Shown: piece after piece, positions 12,422-15,851 of the stretch | Numbering within the stretch: the first letter of the stretch is position 1 | Layout of the letters: every line of letters starts with the position of its first letter | Assembly (NCBI GenBank): GCA_020052975.1 | Contig: JAGVOC010000293.1 | Location: 1 to 15,851, forward strand | Direction of reading: 5' to 3' | Source of the DNA: Desulfobacterales bacterium | Lineage (GTDB): Bacteria; Desulfobacterota; Desulfobacteria; Desulfobacterales; RPRI01 | Length of the DNA: 15,851 bases | Translations under genes and position numbers: made by a program | Notes under the pieces: generated by a model | The model's database searches: none | What the model was told of the DNA's origin: nothing | Seen by the model: only the letters and a program-made list of their open reading frames with translations

Positions 12422-13537
12422 ATGAAAAACATGGCCTTATTCCGCGAGATAGCTGAAAACCCTTATGATTATGCAAAAAAGATAAAGAAGGAAAGCGGTA
12501 AAAAGATAGTCGGTTATTTTTGTTCGTATACGCCCGAGGAGATAATATTGGCTGCCGGAGCCGTTCCTTTCAGGATTTTTGGAAGAGGAGATGTTTCCCT
12601 TGCAGATGCCCATCTGCAGGCTTACAGCTGTAGCCTTATCCGAGGCGCCCTTGAAGATGCCTTGTCAGGAAGTCTTGATTTCCTTGACGGGGTTGTTTTC
12701 CCACATACCTGCGATTCGATACAAAGGCTTTCGGATATATGGAGGATGAATGTAAAAACCGGGTTCCATATCGATGTTGTTCTGCCGGTCAAGCTTGATA
12801 CAAAAAGCTCCGGAGAATACATGGCCGATGTTTTAAGAAAATTCCTGCGTGACATTGAAAATGGACTGGGAGTTGTAATCTCGGAGGATGATCTTAAATC
12901 TTCCGTGGTGAAATATAACAGGATAAGAAGTTATCTATGGGAAATATACAGGATAAGAAGCGAAAATCCGGCATTGATCGGAAGTGGCGATCTTCATGCA
13001 ATAGTGAGGGCGTCCATGGTGATGGAGAGGGATCTCCTTCTTGATGAACTATCGGCGTTTGCAGGTTCTCTTCATGGAGGAAATGTGGCCGGTAAGCCGG
13101 CCGGCAAAAGAGTCGTACTAGCAGGCGGAGTCTGCAACCTGCCTGATATCTATTCCTTTATCGAAGATTCGGGAGGAACTGTCGTTGGAGATGATTTCTG
13201 CACCGGTTCGAGATTTTTTGAAGGAGAGATCAGCCTTAAAGGCGATATCGTGGAATCAATAGCAAAAAGGTACAGGGAACGCATCAATTGTCCTGCAAAA
13301 CATTCGGGGCTTTTGACAAGGGGTGAACATATTATAAATATCGTAAGGGAAAGCGGTGCGAAAGGAGTCATCTTTCTATTCCTGAAATTCTGCGACCCTC
13401 ATTCTTTCGATTACCCGTACCTGAAGGATATGCTGGACAGGGAAGAGATTCCGAGCATGCTTTTCGAGATTGAGGAGCAGCTTCCGTCCGAAGGGCAGTT
13501 TAAGACAAGGTGTGAGGCATTCCTCGAAATGTTATAA
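12422..13537 (+). CDS. 2-hydroxyacyl-CoA dehydratase / benzoyl-CoA reductase family subunit (BcrC/HgdB-like)
   Basis: This 371-aa protein is one of two related subunits of an extremely oxygen-sensitive Fe-S enzyme in the family of 2-hydroxyacyl-CoA dehydratases and class I benzoyl-CoA reductases. Diagnostic segments are GYFCSYTPEEIILAAGAVPF (Cys34), YSCSLIRG (Cys70), FPHTCDSIQRLSDIWR (Cys97), GGVCNLPDIY (Cys238), GDDFCTGSRFF (Cys260), KFCDPHSFDYP (Cys324) and the end EGQFKTRCEAFLEML. The cysteines that bind the cluster in relatives appear present, so the subunit should be active. It has normal length. The start is ATG with GGGAG about 13 bases upstream, a weak site. The next subunit starts 30 bases later. 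Whether it dehydrates a 2-hydroxyacyl-CoA or reduces a ring is not decidable from the motifs. Confidence 0.88.
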   Translation: MKNMALFREIAENPYDYAKKIKKESGKKIVGYFCSYTPEEIILAAGAVPFRIFGRGDVSLADAHLQAYSCSLIRGALEDALSGSLDFLDGVVFPHTCDSIQRLSDIWRMNVKTGFHIDVVLPVKLDTKSSGEYMADVLRKFLRDIENGLGVVISEDDLKSSVVKYNRIRSYLWEIYRIRSENPALIGSGDLHAIVRASMVMERDLLLDELSAFAGSLHGGNVAGKPAGKRVVLAGGVCNLPDIYSFIEDSGGTVVGDDFCTGSRFFEGEISLKGDIVESIAKRYRERINCPAKHSGLLTRGEHIINIVRESGAKGVIFLFLKFCDPHSFDYPYLKDMLDREEIPSMLFEIEEQLPSEGQFKTRCEAFLEML

Positions 13538-13567
13538 TGAAAGAGTTTAATAAAGAAGGAGAAGATC

Positions 13568-14809
13568 ATGACCACTGATGGCCAGACTCCGGATCCGGAA
13601 AAAGAGAAGAGAAAGATAAAATCCGTCAAAAAGATGAAAGAGATCATGACCAATTACTATCTGGAAGCCAAGACTGCCGAACAGACTGGAAAGAAAATCG
13701 CATGGATTACAAGCGGCGGCCCTGTTGAGCCTCTTATAGTAATGGATATAATTCCGGTATATCCTGAAAACCACGGGGCGATGATAGGCGCATCCAAGAT
13801 GGGAGTTGACCTCTGCGAAAAATCCGAACAGATGGGCTATTCAAGGGACCTCTGTTCCTATGCCAGAGCTGATATAGCCTGTGCTCCGGTAAATGGGGGG
13901 CCCATCGGAGGGCTGCCGAGGCCGGACATGCTGGTATGCTGCAATAACATCTGCGGGACAGTATTGAAATGGTATGAAGTCCAGGCAAGATATTTCAAAG
14001 TGCCGCTTTTCATTCTCGACACGCCTTTCTGTCACACTGAATTTTCGGATGAAGCAAGAAAATATGTGAGAAAACAGGTTGACGAATACATTGAATTTCT
14101 GGAAATGGTCTGCATGAAGAAATGTGATTTTGACAGGATGGCCGAGGTTGGAAAACTCTCTGTCAGGGGACAGAGGCTTTGGCAGGAAGTGCTGGATACG
14201 GCAGCGCATAAGCCTGCCCCCCTGAGCGCTTTTGACGCATTTTTCCATCTTGCACTGATAGTCACGCTTCGCGGGACTCAGACTGTTATTGACTACTATA
14301 CCGGGTTGCTTGAAGAAATGAAAGAGCGGATAACATCAGGGATCAGCGCTGTCCCTAATGAAAAATACAGGCTCCTGTGGGATAACCTTCCCGTATGGTA
14401 TAAGACAAAATGGCTTTCCGAAAAGTTTGCCGCACACGATGCCTGTCTTGTGGCCGATACATACACATCAGCATGGTGCGGTTCTTTGAAATACATAGAT
14501 GAAAACGATTTTTTGGGTACTATGGCTGAAGGGTATTCCAGGATATACCTTAATATCGGTGTTGATGAGATGGCTGAGACCGTAATAGAAATGGTAGATA
14601 AGTACGATGCGGATGGAGTTGTCATGCATTCGAACAGAAGCTGCAAGCCTTATTCTCTCGGTCAGTATGACATTCAGCGGATTGTGCAGGAAAAAAGAAA
14701 AGTTCCTACATTGATGATAGAAGCCGACATGGTTGACGAAAGAAGCTTTTCTGAAAGCCAGATCGAAACAAGAATAGACGCATTCATGGAAGTATTAAAG
14801 GCAAGGTGA
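13568..14809 (+). CDS. 2-hydroxyacyl-CoA dehydratase / benzoyl-CoA reductase family subunit (BcrB/HgdA-like)
   Basis: This 413-aa protein is the partner of the preceding subunit. It carries family segments with candidate cluster cysteines: SRDLCSYARADI (Cys96), LVCCNNICGTVLKWYEVQ (Cys124, 125, 129), LDTPFCHTE (Cys155), and SNRSCKPYSLGQYDIQR (Cys359). The PVYPENHGAMIGASKMGVDL segment (64-82) differs from what I recall of class I BcrB/BadE, which points to a separate, uncharacterised clade. The N-terminal 25 residues are lysine-rich and probably disordered. The start is ATG behind AAGGAGAAG, a strong ribosome-binding site. It is followed after six bases by the activator. The enzyme would be a heterodimer with one [4Fe-4S] cluster per subunit, activated by a single low-potential electron. 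Confidence 0.87.
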   Translation: MTTDGQTPDPEKEKRKIKSVKKMKEIMTNYYLEAKTAEQTGKKIAWITSGGPVEPLIVMDIIPVYPENHGAMIGASKMGVDLCEKSEQMGYSRDLCSYARADIACAPVNGGPIGGLPRPDMLVCCNNICGTVLKWYEVQARYFKVPLFILDTPFCHTEFSDEARKYVRKQVDEYIEFLEMVCMKKCDFDRMAEVGKLSVRGQRLWQEVLDTAAHKPAPLSAFDAFFHLALIVTLRGTQTVIDYYTGLLEEMKERITSGISAVPNEKYRLLWDNLPVWYKTKWLSEKFAAHDACLVADTYTSAWCGSLKYIDENDFLGTMAEGYSRIYLNIGVDEMAETVIEMVDKYDADGVVMHSNRSCKPYSLGQYDIQRIVQEKRKVPTLMIEADMVDERSFSESQIETRIDAFMEVLKAR

Positions 14810-14815
14810 AAACAG

Positions 14816-15583
14816 ATGATTACTTTGGGTATTGATGTGGGATCTATTACTGCAAAGGCTGCTCTGGTTAAGGACGGAAAGCTTTTGTCAACCGCGGTTA
14901 TAGTTACAGGCTATAACTCAAAAAATGCTGGTGACGCTGTTTTTGAAAAGATTCTTTCGGAAACGGGTGTCAACCGGTCTGAAATTGAAGGAATTGTTGC
15001 AACCGGCTACGGCAGGAACAGCGTTTCTTTCGCGGGAAAAAGCATAACCGAGATAACGTGTCATGCGGCCGGCGCCCATTTTCTGAATCCTGCTGTTCGC
15101 TCTGTGATAGACATTGGAGGGCAGGACAGCAAGGCGATAGTCATGGATGAAGCAGGAAAAGTGAAAGATTTCGCCATGAATGACAAATGTGCAGCCGGGA
15201 CAGGCAGATTCCTCGAAGTTATGGCAAGGGCGCTTGAAGTGGATATAAATGATTTTGGATCAATGTCCCTGAAGGCTGACAATCCGGCAAAGATAAGCAG
15301 CCTTTGCACGGTTTTTGCCGAATCTGAAGTGATATCGCTCATCGCGAAAGGCGAAAAAAGGAAAAATATAATAGCGGGAATTCATGAATCTATTGGCTCA
15401 AGGGTTGCAGCAATGGCAGGCAGGTTAGGCCTGACTTCTCCTGTCATGATGACCGGCGGGGTAGCAAAGAATATAGGGGTTGTAAAAGCCCTCGAGGGCA
15501 AGACCGGTAAATCCATAGAGGTTTCAGAAATGGCCCAGTTAACCGGAGCAATTGGCGCCGCACTGATAGCAATGACTCTTTGA
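14816..15583 (+). CDS. ATP-dependent activator of the dehydratase/BCR-family enzyme (HgdC-like)
   Basis: This 255-aa protein is of the BadF/BcrA/HgdC type, an ASKHA-fold ATPase that forms a homodimer holding one [4Fe-4S] cluster between the subunits and, with ATP hydrolysis, fires one electron into the dehydratase/reductase. The phosphate-binding loop is GIDVGSITAKAAL (5-17), the second ATP motif is DIGGQDSKAIVMD (99-111), and MTGGVAKNIGVV lies near the end. Cys125 (NDKCAAGTGRFLE) and Cys164 (SSLCTVFAESEVISL) match the two cluster cysteines of HgdC in spacing and position. It is full length. There is only one activator gene, as for dehydratases, while class I BCR normally has two different ones (BcrA and BcrD). 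The start is ATG six bases after the upstream stop, with AGGTGA before it. Confidence 0.93.
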   Translation: MITLGIDVGSITAKAALVKDGKLLSTAVIVTGYNSKNAGDAVFEKILSETGVNRSEIEGIVATGYGRNSVSFAGKSITEITCHAAGAHFLNPAVRSVIDIGGQDSKAIVMDEAGKVKDFAMNDKCAAGTGRFLEVMARALEVDINDFGSMSLKADNPAKISSLCTVFAESEVISLIAKGEKRKNIIAGIHESIGSRVAAMAGRLGLTSPVMMTGGVAKNIGVVKALEGKTGKSIEVSEMAQLTGAIGAALIAMTL

Positions 15584-15611
15584 GGCCTGACGGCTTTGCA
15601 AAAAGTCATTC

Positions 15612-15690
15612 TCACACAAAGATCACGGAGGACACAAAGACAAGCCTTAATGTTTTCAATAGACCTTTCTTCGTGCCTTTGTGCCTTCGT
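15612..15690. repeat. Dispersed-repeat fragment rich in CACAAAG / CTTTGTG
   Basis: CACAAAG occurs at 15616-15622 and 15634-15640, and its inverse CTTTGTG at 15677-15683 with TTCGTG on both sides. The arrangement resembles short, roughly palindromic repeats made of CACGAAGGCACAAAG-type units that I recall from many Desulfobacterota genomes. It follows the activator gene closely. No open frame or clear terminator is seen. Confidence 0.5.
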
Positions 15691-15719
15691 GTTAAAAATT
15701 AACTTTTTATGAAGCTGTC

Positions 15720-15851
15720 AGATTTGATGAACTTGTAAAAAGTCGATATTCCGACGGCAAAGTAAAAAGCTCATTATGCAAGGCGCGCGAATCTTGAGGA
15801 ATGAAGCGTACATATAAGTACGCTGCAATGACGAAAGATGAAGCGCAACAC
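15720..15851. repeat. Start of a longer dispersed repeat with a large imperfect hairpin
   Basis: The core is AGCGTAC (15805-15811) paired with GTACGCT (15818-15824) around a six-base loop. Outer bases continue the symmetry: AATG at 15800-15803 region with its partner side near 15827, and ATCTT (15791-15795) with AAGAT (15835-15839). The sequence runs off the end of the window. Its wording (AAGGCGCGC, then GAGGAATGAAGCG) resembles a repeat I recall in multiple copies in Desulfobacterales. No gene is seen here. Confidence 0.5.

Noticed and set aside
13841..14248. Minus-strand open frames of about 135 aa opposite the dehydratase subunit (also at 4032-4439)
   Set aside because: Both lie antisense to clearly conserved proteins and show the composition of reverse-frame shadows.
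12422..15583. Calling the second operon a class I benzoyl-CoA reductase (bcrCBAD)
   Set aside because: There is only one activator gene, no linked ferredoxin, and the second subunit differs from BcrB in the segment near residues 64-82; the family name alone is safer.
15650..15720. An intrinsic terminator after the activator gene formed by TAAAAA and TTTTTA near 15695-15710
   Set aside because: The stem would be entirely A-T and too weak to call.
1..15851. tRNA, rRNA or a selC gene
   Set aside because: No cloverleaf or rRNA-like segment was recognised on either strand; the Sec machinery must be encoded elsewhere.

Overview
The window reads as a chromosomal fragment from a strictly anaerobic, aromatic-degrading bacterium, most likely a Desulfobacterota member (sulfate-reducing or syntrophic). 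The reasons are a tungsten class II benzoyl-CoA reductase (BCR) operon of the Bam type, two in-frame UGA codons that look like selenocysteine (Sec), a 2-hydroxyacyl-CoA dehydratase/BCR-family operon, and dispersed repeats of a kind I associate with Desulfobacterales. No 16S, tRNA or other taxonomic marker is present, so this is inference.

Layout. Bases 1-105 hold two stable hairpins inside an open frame that ends at 103-105, possibly the right end of an IS200/IS605-type element. A small unknown gene (183-539, minus) diverges from a nitroreductase-family gene (626-1279, plus). Next come a strong sigma70-like promoter with an overlapping inverted repeat and a roughly 185-nt structured leader (1415-1634). 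This leads into bamB (1635-3641), bamC (3653-4201), bamD (4237-5388), bamE (5511-8594) and bamF (8775-9611). bamE and bamF are each interrupted by one TGA (5724-5726 and 8829-8831). Both TGAs sit where homologues carry a cysteine, and both have a stem-loop downstream, so I read them as selenocysteine codons and not as broken genes. An AT-rich minus-strand pair follows: a GNAT acetyltransferase and a DUF2080-like transposon-associated protein (9634-10308). After a 369-nt gap with repeats comes a second plus-strand operon: AMP-forming acyl-CoA ligase (10678-12390), two 2-hydroxyacyl-CoA dehydratase/BCR-family subunits (12422-13537 and 13568-14809) and their ATP-dependent activator (14816-15583). 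Dispersed-repeat sequence fills the end.

How the genes work together. BamBC is the catalytic part that reduces the aromatic ring of benzoyl-CoA (or an analogue) to a cyclic dienoyl-CoA. BamD (HdrC/HdrB-like), BamE (duplicated HdrA-like flavoprotein) and BamF (MvhD-like, fused to a two-cluster ferredoxin) form the electron-transfer branch thought to drive this by flavin-based electron bifurcation. The diaphorase-like genes bamGHI do not follow bamF here. The second operon uses the other known strategy for difficult electron transfers: ATP-driven activation of an Fe-S enzyme of the dehydratase/BCR family. Its linked ligase suggests that it acts on an acid which is first made into a CoA thioester. 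Its substrate cannot be read from sequence.

The most notable points are the predicted double-selenoprotein BamE/BamF pair, the switch-like leader before bamB, the repeats in the gaps before both selenoprotein genes, and the uncharacterised ligase-dehydratase-activator operon beside a class II BCR cluster.
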